Positions 50,053 to 57,248 of a DNA stretch of 64,000 bases are shown here, piece after piece. The position numbers and the translations under genes were made by a program. The DNA comes from JACVRW01 sp034664005. GTDB taxonomy: Bacteria; Actinomycetota; Thermoleophilia; Solirubrobacterales; Thermoleophilaceae. The stretch is taken from contig JAXDIL010000126.1 in the NCBI GenBank assembly GCA_034664005.1, positions 1 to 64,000 on the forward strand. Direction: 5' to 3'. The notes beneath the pieces are model-generated. The model was not told where the DNA came from. It searched no databases and worked only from the letters and a program-made list of their open reading frames with translations. Numbering within the stretch: position 1 is the first letter of the stretch; each line of letters opens with the position of its first letter.

Positions 50053-50140
50053 CCAGGGGCGCTCGCGGATGCGGGCTGAGATGGCGCTCAGGAGCCCGGC
50101 GCCGACCCTTCGAACCTGTGGGGTAATGCCCGCGGAGGGA
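50053..50140 (+). promoter_or_regulatory. TPP riboswitch (THI element)
   Basis: All conserved blocks are present in order: GGGGCGC (50056-50062), a P3 helix GCTCGC/GCGGGC, CTGAGA (50076-50081), a GGCGC/GCGCC side hairpin, ACCCTTCGAACCTG (50105-50118), GGGTAATGCC (50121-50130) and GCGGAGGGA (50132-50140). The last block is also the Shine-Dalgarno of the ABC gene starting at 50144. TPP binding should therefore hide the ribosome-binding site and repress translation. Confidence 0.95.
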
Positions 50141-50143
50141 GCG

Positions 50144-50905
50144 ATGAAGACCCGCGCCGAGGCTCCCGTGACGGAGCCTCTTCTATTCGAGAACGTCACG
50201 CGCCGGTACCGAAGGGTCACGGCTCTCGAGGGACTCGACCTGACGGTCCGTCCTCACGAGGTGATGGCGGTGGTCGGGCCGTCGGGGTGCGGCAAGTCGA
50301 CGCTGCTCGAGCTGATGGCGGGCCTTCAGGACCCGGACGAGGGCGTGGTGTCCGTGGGAGGGGCGCGCGACGCCGCCGCCCGGCGGAGCGCCTGCGCCTA
50401 CATGCCGCAGCGCGACCTCCTCCTGCCCTGGCGCGACGCGCTCGCCAACGCCGGGCTCGCGCTCGAGGCCCAGGGCGTGCCGCGCGGCGAGGCCCGGCGG
50501 CGCGCGGAGCCGCTCTTCGAGCGCTTCGGCCTGGCCGAGTTCGAGCGGGCGCGGCCCGCCGAGCTGTCGGGCGGGATGCGCCAGCGCGTGGCCTTTTTGC
50601 GCACGCTGCTGCCGGGGCGCGACGTGCTGCTGCTCGACGAGCCGTTCGGGGCGCTCGACTCGATCACGCGCGCGGCGATGCAGCGCTGGCTGGCGGACGC
50701 GCTCGCGCAGGAGCCGCGCACGGTGCTGCTCGTGACCCACGACGTCGAGGAGGCGCTCTTTCTCGCGGACCGCGTAGCGGTGCTCTCGCCGCGGCCCGGC
50801 CGGGTGGTGGCGGAGCTCGACGTGGAGCTGGCGCGCCCGCGCGACGTGACGAGCCCCGACTTCGGCGCGCTGAAGCGCCGCGCGCTGGAGGCGCTCGGCC
50901 TGTGA
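50144..50905 (+). CDS. ThiZ-like ABC transporter ATP-binding protein (thiamine precursor uptake)
   Basis: A 253-aa nitrate/taurine-type ABC ATPase. It has Walker A GPSGCGKST (residues 45-53), signature LSGGMRQRVAF, Walker B VLLLDEPFGALD and the switch His in LLVTHDVEEALF. ATG 50144 lies right behind the TPP riboswitch, which identifies the operon as thiamine-related. With the permease and NMT1/THI5-like binding protein downstream it should import the pyrimidine precursor of thiamine (HMP or formylaminopyrimidine). The naming follows the ThiXYZ systems. Confidence 0.92.
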   Translation: MKTRAEAPVTEPLLFENVTRRYRRVTALEGLDLTVRPHEVMAVVGPSGCGKSTLLELMAGLQDPDEGVVSVGGARDAAARRSACAYMPQRDLLLPWRDALANAGLALEAQGVPRGEARRRAEPLFERFGLAEFERARPAELSGGMRQRVAFLRTLLPGRDVLLLDEPFGALDSITRAAMQRWLADALAQEPRTVLLVTHDVEEALFLADRVAVLSPRPGRVVAELDVELARPRDVTSPDFGALKRRALEALGL

Positions 50906-51684
50906 GCGCCAACGGCAGCGCGCGCGCCCGCACCGGGCGAGCCGTCCTGGCCGCCGCGCTGCTCGCGCTGGCGGTGCTCGCCTGGCAGGGCGTCGCCTCG
51001 CTCGACTCGGTCGACGACCTGACGCTCGCCTCGCCCGTCGAGACGTTCGAGGCCCTGCGCGACGACCGCTCGCTGCTGCTCGACAACTTCGGCGTGACGC
51101 TCGTCGAGGTAGTGCTGGGGCTGGCGATCTCGGCGGCGGCCGGGGTCCTGTTCGCGGTCGCCATGCACCTGTTCCGGCCGCTCCGCGACGCCGCCTACCC
51201 GCTGCTCGTGGCCTCGCAGGCGATCCCCGTCGTGGTCCTGGCACCGATCTTCGTGCTGGCCTTCGACTACGGAATCGGGCCCAAGCTCGCCATCGTCGCG
51301 CTGATCTGTTTCTTCCCGATCACGGTCAACCTGCTGGACGGGCTGCGCTCGGTCGAGCCCGAGCTGCTCAAGCTGATGCGGAGCATGGGCGCATCCCGCT
51401 TCAGGACGCTGCGAAGCGTCGAGCTGCCCTCCTCCCTACCTTTCCTGTTCAGCGGCCTGAAGATCGCGGCGACCGTATCCGTGATCGGCGCGGTCTTCGG
51501 CGAGTGGGCAGGGGCTGATGAGGGCCTCGGCCGGCTCGTGCTGCTTGGCAACAATCAGCTCCAGACGCCTCGCGTGTATGCGGGCATCGTCCTGCTGACG
51601 CTCATGGCGGTGGGTCTGTTCGCGCTCGTCGCCCTGGCGGAACGTTTGGCGTGTCCGTGGAATCGAAAGGAACAAGTCACATGA
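50902..51684 (+). CDS. ThiX-like ABC transporter permease
   Basis: A 260-aa BPD_transp_1-type permease with about six hydrophobic segments. The EAA loop is SMGASRFRTLRSVELPSSLP. The GTG overlaps the ATPase stop (GTGA), and its stop overlaps the binding-protein ATG. It forms the membrane channel of the riboswitch-controlled thiamine precursor importer. Confidence 0.92.
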   Translation: MSANGSARARTGRAVLAAALLALAVLAWQGVASLDSVDDLTLASPVETFEALRDDRSLLLDNFGVTLVEVVLGLAISAAAGVLFAVAMHLFRPLRDAAYPLLVASQAIPVVVLAPIFVLAFDYGIGPKLAIVALICFFPITVNLLDGLRSVEPELLKLMRSMGASRFRTLRSVELPSSLPFLFSGLKIAATVSVIGAVFGEWAGADEGLGRLVLLGNNQLQTPRVYAGIVLLTLMAVGLFALVALAERLACPWNRKEQVT

Positions 51685-52682
51685 CCCGCACCGTCCTCGC
51701 GCTCGCCCTCGCGGCCTGTCTCGCACTCACCGCCTGCGGCGAGAAGCAGGACGTGCTGCAGCCGACCGGCTCGAAGCACGTGGAGCTGATGCTCGACTAC
51801 TTTCCGAACGCGGACCACGCGGGCATCTACGCGGCGCAGGCGGGCGGCGACTTCAAGCAGGCCGCTCTCGACGTCGAGATCCGCCAGCCGCCCGATCCGG
51901 CCGCGCCGATCAAGCAGGTGGCCGCCGGCCGCGTGGACCTGGCGATCTCCTACGAGCCCGAGGTGCTGCGGGCGCGCGACCAGGGGCTGCCTGTCGTGAG
52001 CGTCGCCGCGCTCGTCCAGAAGCCGCTCACCTCGATCATCTCGCTGCCGAAGGCGAAGATCGCGAAGCCGGCGGACCTGAAGGGCAAGACCGTCGGCACC
52101 GCCGGGATCGACTACCAGGACGCGTACCTGCGCGCCATCCTGGACGAGGCGGGCGTGGACCCGGGCACGGTCAAGGTCCGTAACGTGGGCTTTGGCTTCA
52201 GCCCGGCTCTCATCACGGGGAAGATCGACGCCGCGCTCGGCGCCTTCTGGAACTACGAGGGCGAGGAACTCCGGCTGCGCGGCAAGCGCCCGCGGATCAT
52301 CCGCATCGAGGAGGCGGGCGTCCCGACCTACAACGAGCTGGTGCTGGTGGCGAACGAGTCCGCCCTCGAGCGCGACGGCGACAAGATCCGCGCCTTCATC
52401 GGCGCGCTCTCGCGCGGCACGCGCGCGCTTCGCAGCGACCCCGGTACGGCGATCGAGGGACTGCTGGAGGCGAACCCCGATCTCGACCCGGAGCTCCAGC
52501 GCGCGGCCGTGAAGGTGACGCTGCCGCTGTTCTTCCCGCCCGAGGGCAAGCCCTTCGGCTGGCACGACCCGGCTCAGTGGGACGAGTTCTCGGCCTGGAT
52601 GAAGGACAAGCAGCTGCTCGACAATCCGCCCGACCCGACCTCCTCGTACAACAACGAGCTGCTGCCGGGCGCCGGGCTCTAG
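51681..52682 (+). CDS. ThiY-like substrate-binding lipoprotein (NMT1/THI5 family)
   Basis: A 333-aa lipoprotein. The signal peptide ends in LALTACGEK with the lipid Cys at about residue 19. The mature domain has DYFPNADHAGIYAAQAGG, an HMP-binding family motif, then VDLAISYEPEVLRARDQG and GKTVGTAGIDYQDAYLRA. ATG 51681 has AAAGGAA upstream and overlaps the permease stop. It binds the thiamine pyrimidine precursor outside the membrane. Confidence 0.92.
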   Translation: MTRTVLALALAACLALTACGEKQDVLQPTGSKHVELMLDYFPNADHAGIYAAQAGGDFKQAALDVEIRQPPDPAAPIKQVAAGRVDLAISYEPEVLRARDQGLPVVSVAALVQKPLTSIISLPKAKIAKPADLKGKTVGTAGIDYQDAYLRAILDEAGVDPGTVKVRNVGFGFSPALITGKIDAALGAFWNYEGEELRLRGKRPRIIRIEEAGVPTYNELVLVANESALERDGDKIRAFIGALSRGTRALRSDPGTAIEGLLEANPDLDPELQRAAVKVTLPLFFPPEGKPFGWHDPAQWDEFSAWMKDKQLLDNPPDPTSSYNNELLPGAGL

Positions 52683-52692
52683 GCGGTCCGCC

Positions 52693-53244
52693 GTGCGAAT
52701 CCCGCTGTCCGACGACTGCTACCTGCGACTGCCAGAGGTCGACGACGCGGAGGAGCTCTACGCGGTGGTCGTGGCGAACCGGGACTACCTGGCCGAGTGG
52801 ATGCCCTGGGCGGCCGGGCAGACGCTCGAGCGGACCGACAACTTCATCCGCATGACCCAGCGCCAGGTGGCCGAGGACAACGGCTTCCAGGCGCTGATCG
52901 TGCTCCACGAGCGGATCGTGGGAATGGTCGGCTTCCACAACGTCGAGTGGGAGGCCGAGACGACGACGCTCGGCTACTGGATCGCCCAGGAGCACCAGGG
53001 CCGCGGGATCGTGACCCAAGCCGTGGAGGCCCTGGTCGACCACGCCTTCGACGAGTGGAAGCTCCACCGCGTGCAGATCAGAGCCGCCACGGGCAACACG
53101 AAGAGCCGCTCCGGGATGGCGCGGCTCGGCTTCGAGCAGGAGGGCATCCTGCGCGAGGCCGAGAAAGTGGGCGGCCGCTTCCAGGACCTGGTGCTCTACG
53201 CACGGCTGGCCCCAGCGGATGTGGCCGAGAAATCTGGCGCATAG
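52693..53244 (+). CDS. RimJ/RimL-type GNAT acetyltransferase
   Basis: A 183-aa acetyltransferase with GTG start. It has LAEWMPWAAGQTLERTDNFI, LGYWIAQEHQGRGIVTQAV (acetyl-CoA loop) and WKLHRVQIRAATGNTKSR, a close match to ribosomal-protein serine/alanine acetyltransferases (RimL/YdaF). It follows the thiamine transporter by 10 nt and may be read through from it, although the functions are unrelated. Confidence 0.88.
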   Translation: MRIPLSDDCYLRLPEVDDAEELYAVVVANRDYLAEWMPWAAGQTLERTDNFIRMTQRQVAEDNGFQALIVLHERIVGMVGFHNVEWEAETTTLGYWIAQEHQGRGIVTQAVEALVDHAFDEWKLHRVQIRAATGNTKSRSGMARLGFEQEGILREAEKVGGRFQDLVLYARLAPADVAEKSGA

Positions 53245-53316
53245 CGCCCAATTTTCAGCACACGTCGCCGTATCGAAGCCATGCGGGGCGGACGCGCGTG
53301 GCCGCGGCGGGCCGGG

Positions 53317-53712
53317 TTAGCGCTCGTCCAGGTCCAGCGACAGCGAGTTGATGCAGTAGCGCTGGCCGCCCTCGCCGGGGCCGTCTGGGAAGACGTGGCC
53401 CAGGTGGCCGCCGCAGCGGGCGCAGGTGACCTCGGTGCGGGTCATGCCGTGGCTCGTGTCCTCGTGGAGCTCCACGGCGTCGGCGACGGCGGGCTCGGTG
53501 AAGCTCGGCCAGCCGGTGCCGGAGTCGAACTTGGTGTCTGAGCTGAACAGCTCGGCCCCGCAGGCGCCGCAGCGGTACATGCCGTCGGCCTTCGAATGCG
53601 TGTACGCGCCGGTGAAGGGCGGCTCCGTGCCCTTCTCGCGCAGCACGTGGAAGCGGTCGGGCGAGAGCTCCTCGCGCCACTCCTGCTCTGTCTTGTCGAG
53701 CTTCTCGGTCAT
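53317..53712 (-). CDS. msrB: Peptide-methionine (R)-S-oxide reductase MsrB
   Basis: A 131-aa methionine-R-sulfoxide reductase. It has the zinc-binding CGACG and CARCGGH pairs, TKFDSGTGWPSF, GHLGHVFPDGP and the catalytic Cys in RYCINSLSL near the C-terminus. The full catalytic and zinc-binding set is present. ATG 53712 overlaps the stop of the upstream AlkA-like gene, so both repair genes share an operon. It reduces oxidised methionine in damaged proteins. Confidence 0.95.
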   Translation of the reverse strand: MTEKLDKTEQEWREELSPDRFHVLREKGTEPPFTGAYTHSKADGMYRCGACGAELFSSDTKFDSGTGWPSFTEPAVADAVELHEDTSHGMTRTEVTCARCGGHLGHVFPDGPGEGGQRYCINSLSLDLDER

Positions 53713-54530
53713 TGGAACCTCCTGTTTAGAGCGTAGTGGCCGGCGAGCGCGGCGTACTCCTCGTACGGAGCGAAGAACTCGCGTACCTCGTCCTCGGTGG
53801 CGCGCCGGCCCAGGCCCGCGGCGAGGCCCACGAACTTGAGGTAGGCCACGTCGAGCGCGGGCAACTGGTCGTCGCGACCCTGCCCGCCCACCGCGAGCAT
53901 CTCGAGCGTCCAGTTGCCGATGTTCGGGATCGTCCGGAGGCGGCGCCAGGCGGGCTCGTGCTCGCTCAGGTCGGCGCGCCCCGACGCCACCTCGCGGGCC
54001 ACGCGCACGAGCGCGATCGAGCGCTTCGGGGCGAGCCCGCAGGCGTCGAGCTCCGCCGGCGAGCGGCCCGCCAGCCACGCGGCCGAAGGCGGCGCGCGGA
54101 GCGTGCCGCAGGCGCTTCGGCGCCCGTGGCGGCGCACGATCTTCCGCTCGATCGCGGCCGCCCGCCCCGACTCGATCAGCTGCTCGCAGACGGCCCAGGC
54201 GAGCGCCTCGAAGGGCTCCGGGCGGCGGCGCGGGCGCAGCCACGGCTTGCGCCTGATCACCGGACCGACGAGCGGATCGCGGCGGAAGCGGCGCTGGAAC
54301 TCGCTCAGGTCGTGGTCCGTCCCCAGGGCGAACCGCATGCGCTCGATGGCCACGCCCGCGGCCTCCCCCGAGTCGGCCTCCGCCCGGATCCGCACCGCCC
54401 CGGCCACCGCCCACGCGCGGACGACCACCTGGTCCTCGCCCACCCAGAGCGCTCGCGTGAGCGCACCGTCGCGAGCGACCATCACGCCGTCGCGGCCCGG
54501 CCCCGGGAGCCTGTACGGCCCCGACGGCAC
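53709..54530 (-). CDS. DNA-3-methyladenine glycosylase 2 (AlkA-like)
   Basis: A 273-aa HhH-GPD DNA glycosylase. The N-terminal AlkA-type beta domain is followed by EPFEALAWAVCEQLIES, the helix-hairpin-helix LRTIPNIGNWTLEML and the catalytic Asp in QLPALDVAYLKFVG. It removes alkylated purines in base excision repair. It starts at GTG 54530 and its stop overlaps the MsrB ATG (ATGA). The substitution pattern is typical of actinobacterial AlkA homologues. Confidence 0.88.
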   Translation of the reverse strand: MPSGPYRLPGPGRDGVMVARDGALTRALWVGEDQVVVRAWAVAGAVRIRAEADSGEAAGVAIERMRFALGTDHDLSEFQRRFRRDPLVGPVIRRKPWLRPRRRPEPFEALAWAVCEQLIESGRAAAIERKIVRRHGRRSACGTLRAPPSAAWLAGRSPAELDACGLAPKRSIALVRVAREVASGRADLSEHEPAWRRLRTIPNIGNWTLEMLAVGGQGRDDQLPALDVAYLKFVGLAAGLGRRATEDEVREFFAPYEEYAALAGHYALNRRFQ

Positions 54531-54553
54531 GACGTCCTGCTCGACGGTTGCGG

Positions 54554-54838
54554 CTATCGGTCCTTGAGGAGGTGGATGTCTACGAGGAACGAGCGCGAAG
54601 CGGCGACCTCGGACTTCTTGCGCCGCCCAAGCCGCAGCGCGACGGGCTTCGGCCGCCGCAGCACCCTCACCAGCAGGAACGTGGCCACGCCCAGCAGGAA
54701 GCCGCCGGTCGCGGCCGCCACGGCCGCGGGGAGCGAGACCTCGACGCGGCGCTCGACCGGTCGCGCCTCGGCGAGAACCGGGAGCGGCCGGACGTCCGCC
54801 TCGTGCTCCGGGTCAGGGAGAGCCGCTTGGTCAACCAC
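54554..54838 (-). CDS. Single-pass membrane protein, unknown function
   Basis: A 94-aa protein with one hydrophobic helix (about residues 39-60), followed by a basic cytoplasmic segment (RVLRRPKPVALRLGRRKKSE). The N-terminal half is acidic and Pro-rich. It lies between the GNAT-like gene and AlkA on the same strand. Function is not recognisable. Confidence 0.55.
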   Translation of the reverse strand: MVDQAALPDPEHEADVRPLPVLAEARPVERRVEVSLPAAVAAATGGFLLGVATFLLVRVLRRPKPVALRLGRRKKSEVAASRSFLVDIHLLKDR

Positions 54839-54850
54839 GCGGCGAAGTTA

Positions 54851-55975
54851 TCAGAGGACCCGCTCGTACACCCGGTACTTCTTCACGATCTCGCCGCCCA
54901 TAGCCTCCATGGCCCGGTTCATGGCCTTGTTCGTCTCGAGGATCCAGCCCATCTCGCCGCCCTTGACGCGCGTCTGCTCGGCCATGTCGAAGTGCTCGGC
55001 GTACAGGCCGGCGGCCACTCCCGTGTGCTGGTAGGCGGGCTTGACGCCCAGGAAGCCGACGCGGCAGCGGTCGATCGTCCTGCGCCTGTTCAGGTAGTGC
55101 CACCAGCCGAGCGGGAGCAGGCGCCCGTTCATCTTCTTCAGCACCTGGTTCACGTCCGGGATCGTGATGGCCATGCCCACGGTCTTGCCGCCGGAGTCCT
55201 CGGCGATCATGAACCAGTCGCGGTCAAAGACGAGCTGGAGCTCCTGCGCGTACGCGTCGAGGTCCTCCTTCTCGTAGGGCACGAAGCCGAAGTTCCGCGC
55301 CCACGCCTCGTTGTAGATCTCGGCGAACGCGTCGAGCTCCTTGCGCAGCCGGCGGCGGCTCATCTTCCGGATCCGGATCCCGTGCTTGGGCTCTAGCTGC
55401 TCGGCGAGGTCCCAGACGATCGGCATCACGCGCTCGCGCCCGGAGATGTGCAGGGACCACATGAACGTGTCCACGCTCTTCTCGAGCCCAGCCTCCTCGC
55501 AGAGGCGCTGGTAGTAGGGCGGGTGCCAGGCCTGGCGGACCATGGGCTCGCGCTCGAAGCCCTCGATCAGCACGCCGCTCTCGTCGTTCATCGTGAAGTC
55601 CATCGGGCCGACCATCCGGTCGCGCCCGCGCTCGCGCAGCCAGCCCTCGGCCGCGCCGAGCAGGCCGCGCATCACCTCCACGTCGTCCTCGAGCTCGAGG
55701 AAGCCGAACATCCCCCACGCGTTCCCCTGGAACTCGTTGAATGCAGTGTCGATCTGAGCGCTGATCCGCCCCACCACGCGGCCGTCGCGCCGCGCGAGAA
55801 ACAGCTGCGCCTCGCCGTGTTTGAAGAAGGCGTTGAAGCGCGAGCTGAGGAATAGCCTCCGCTCGATCCTCAGCGGGGGAATCCACTGCTCCGCGTTAGA
55901 GTGCAGCCGGTACGGAAGCTCTATGAACTCGCGCAGGTCGCTGCGCGAGGCGACGGGCTCCACCTCGACTGACAC
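54851..55975 (-). CDS. GNAT-fold acyltransferase, candidate bacterial ceramide synthase partner
   Basis: A 374-aa GNAT-like protein. The N-terminal part has PYRLHSNAEQWIPPLRIER, FNAFFKHGEAQLFLARRDG and GRISAQIDTAFNEFQG. The C-terminal GNAT core has VGMAITIPDVNQVLKKMNG and RVGFLGVKPAYQHTGVAA. It is divergent from the serine-palmitoyltransferase-like gene with 13 bp between the starts. As far as I know, the Caulobacter sphingolipid pathway uses a GNAT-like protein to N-acylate the long-chain base. That role here is inferred from neighbourhood and fold, not from motif proof. Confidence 0.7.
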   Translation of the reverse strand: MSVEVEPVASRSDLREFIELPYRLHSNAEQWIPPLRIERRLFLSSRFNAFFKHGEAQLFLARRDGRVVGRISAQIDTAFNEFQGNAWGMFGFLELEDDVEVMRGLLGAAEGWLRERGRDRMVGPMDFTMNDESGVLIEGFEREPMVRQAWHPPYYQRLCEEAGLEKSVDTFMWSLHISGRERVMPIVWDLAEQLEPKHGIRIRKMSRRRLRKELDAFAEIYNEAWARNFGFVPYEKEDLDAYAQELQLVFDRDWFMIAEDSGGKTVGMAITIPDVNQVLKKMNGRLLPLGWWHYLNRRRTIDRCRVGFLGVKPAYQHTGVAAGLYAEHFDMAEQTRVKGGEMGWILETNKAMNRAMEAMGGEIVKKYRVYERVL

Positions 55976-55988
55976 GGCGCGGGACTAT

Positions 55989-57239
55989 ATGCCTACGGCT
56001 ATCGATCTCTTCGAGAAGGCGCGGAACCACGAGCGCGTGGAGCAGCTCCAGGCGGCGCGCGACCACGACCTGATGCCGTACTTCCGCGTGCTCGAGGGCC
56101 CCGCCGGGCCGGTGGTGGAGATGGAGGGCCACGAGCGGATCATGCTCGGGTCCAACAACTACCTCGGCCTCACCGGCGACGAGCGGGTGAAGCAGGCCGC
56201 GCGCGACGCGCTCGAGCGCTTCGGCACAGGCCTCACGGGCTCGCGCTTCCTCAACGGCACGCTCTCGCTCCACCTCGAGCTCGAGCGCGAGCTGGCCGAG
56301 TTCATGGGTACCGAGGACGCGCTCGTGTTCACCACGGGCTACCTGGCCAACACGGGCGCGATCGGCACGCTGCTGGGCCCGGGCGACACAGTCATCTGCG
56401 ACTCCGGCGACCACGCCTCGATCCTCGACGCCGTGTCGATGTCGCGCGCCCGCATCCGGCCCTTCCGCCACAACCGGCTCGACAAGCTCGAGTTGATGCT
56501 GGAGCGGTCGGAGGGCGACGGCGGCGGCGTGCTCGTCGTGGTCGACGGCGTCTTCTCGATGGAGGGCGACCTCTCCCCCCTCCCGGACATCGTCGCGCTC
56601 TGTCGTGAGCACGGCGCCCGGCTGATGGTGGACGAGGCGCACGGCGTCGGCGTGCTCGGCGCGCGCGGTGCGGGCGCCTGCGAGGCGTTCGACGTCGAGG
56701 CCGACGTGGACCTGCGCATGGGCACCTTCTCGAAGTCGCTCGCCTCCTGTGGCGGCTTCATCGCCGGCCCGGCGGACGTGATCGACTTCCTGCGCGTGCA
56801 ATCGCGCTCGTTCATGTTCACCGCGGCGGCGGTTCCTGCCGCGATCGGCGCCGCGCTCGGCGCCCTGGCGATCATCCGCTCCGACGAGGGGCCCGAGCTG
56901 ATGGCGAGGGTGCTCGACAACGCTCGCTACCTCCATGCGGGGCTTGCGGAGCGCGGCTACCAGGTGATGGAGCCGATCGCAATGCCGGACGGCTCCGACG
57001 TCATCACGCCGATCGTGCCGGTGCTGGTGGGCGACGACTGGAAGGCCGTCTTCCTCTGGAAGGCGCTCTACGACGCCGGCGTGTACGTGAACGTGGCGAT
57101 CTACCCAGCCGTCCAGCGCGGCGGGGCGCTGCTGCGCACGAGCGTCATGGCGACGCACGAGCGCGACCACCTCGACCGCGCCCTTGACGTTTTCGATCGC
57201 GTCAAGGGCGAGGTCGAGGCGGCTCAGCCGCCGGTCTAG
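55989..57239 (+). CDS. Serine palmitoyltransferase-like alpha-oxoamine synthase
   Basis: A 416-aa fold-type I PLP enzyme of the AONS/KBL/SPT family. It has LGSNNYLGLTGDERVKQAA, GTGLTGSRFLNGTLSLHLEL, FTTGYLANTGAIG, VDEAHGVGVLGARGAG and the Schiff-base Lys in GTFSKSLASCGGFI (about K249). The TFSKSLAS form and the GSRFLNGT motif are typical of serine palmitoyltransferase rather than KBL or BioF (TLGKALG). It would condense serine with an acyl-CoA to 3-ketosphinganine. It is divergent from the GNAT-like gene. Confidence 0.8.
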   Translation: MPTAIDLFEKARNHERVEQLQAARDHDLMPYFRVLEGPAGPVVEMEGHERIMLGSNNYLGLTGDERVKQAARDALERFGTGLTGSRFLNGTLSLHLELERELAEFMGTEDALVFTTGYLANTGAIGTLLGPGDTVICDSGDHASILDAVSMSRARIRPFRHNRLDKLELMLERSEGDGGGVLVVVDGVFSMEGDLSPLPDIVALCREHGARLMVDEAHGVGVLGARGAGACEAFDVEADVDLRMGTFSKSLASCGGFIAGPADVIDFLRVQSRSFMFTAAAVPAAIGAALGALAIIRSDEGPELMARVLDNARYLHAGLAERGYQVMEPIAMPDGSDVITPIVPVLVGDDWKAVFLWKALYDAGVYVNVAIYPAVQRGGALLRTSVMATHERDHLDRALDVFDRVKGEVEAAQPPV

Positions 57240-57248
57240 TCCTTCGGC

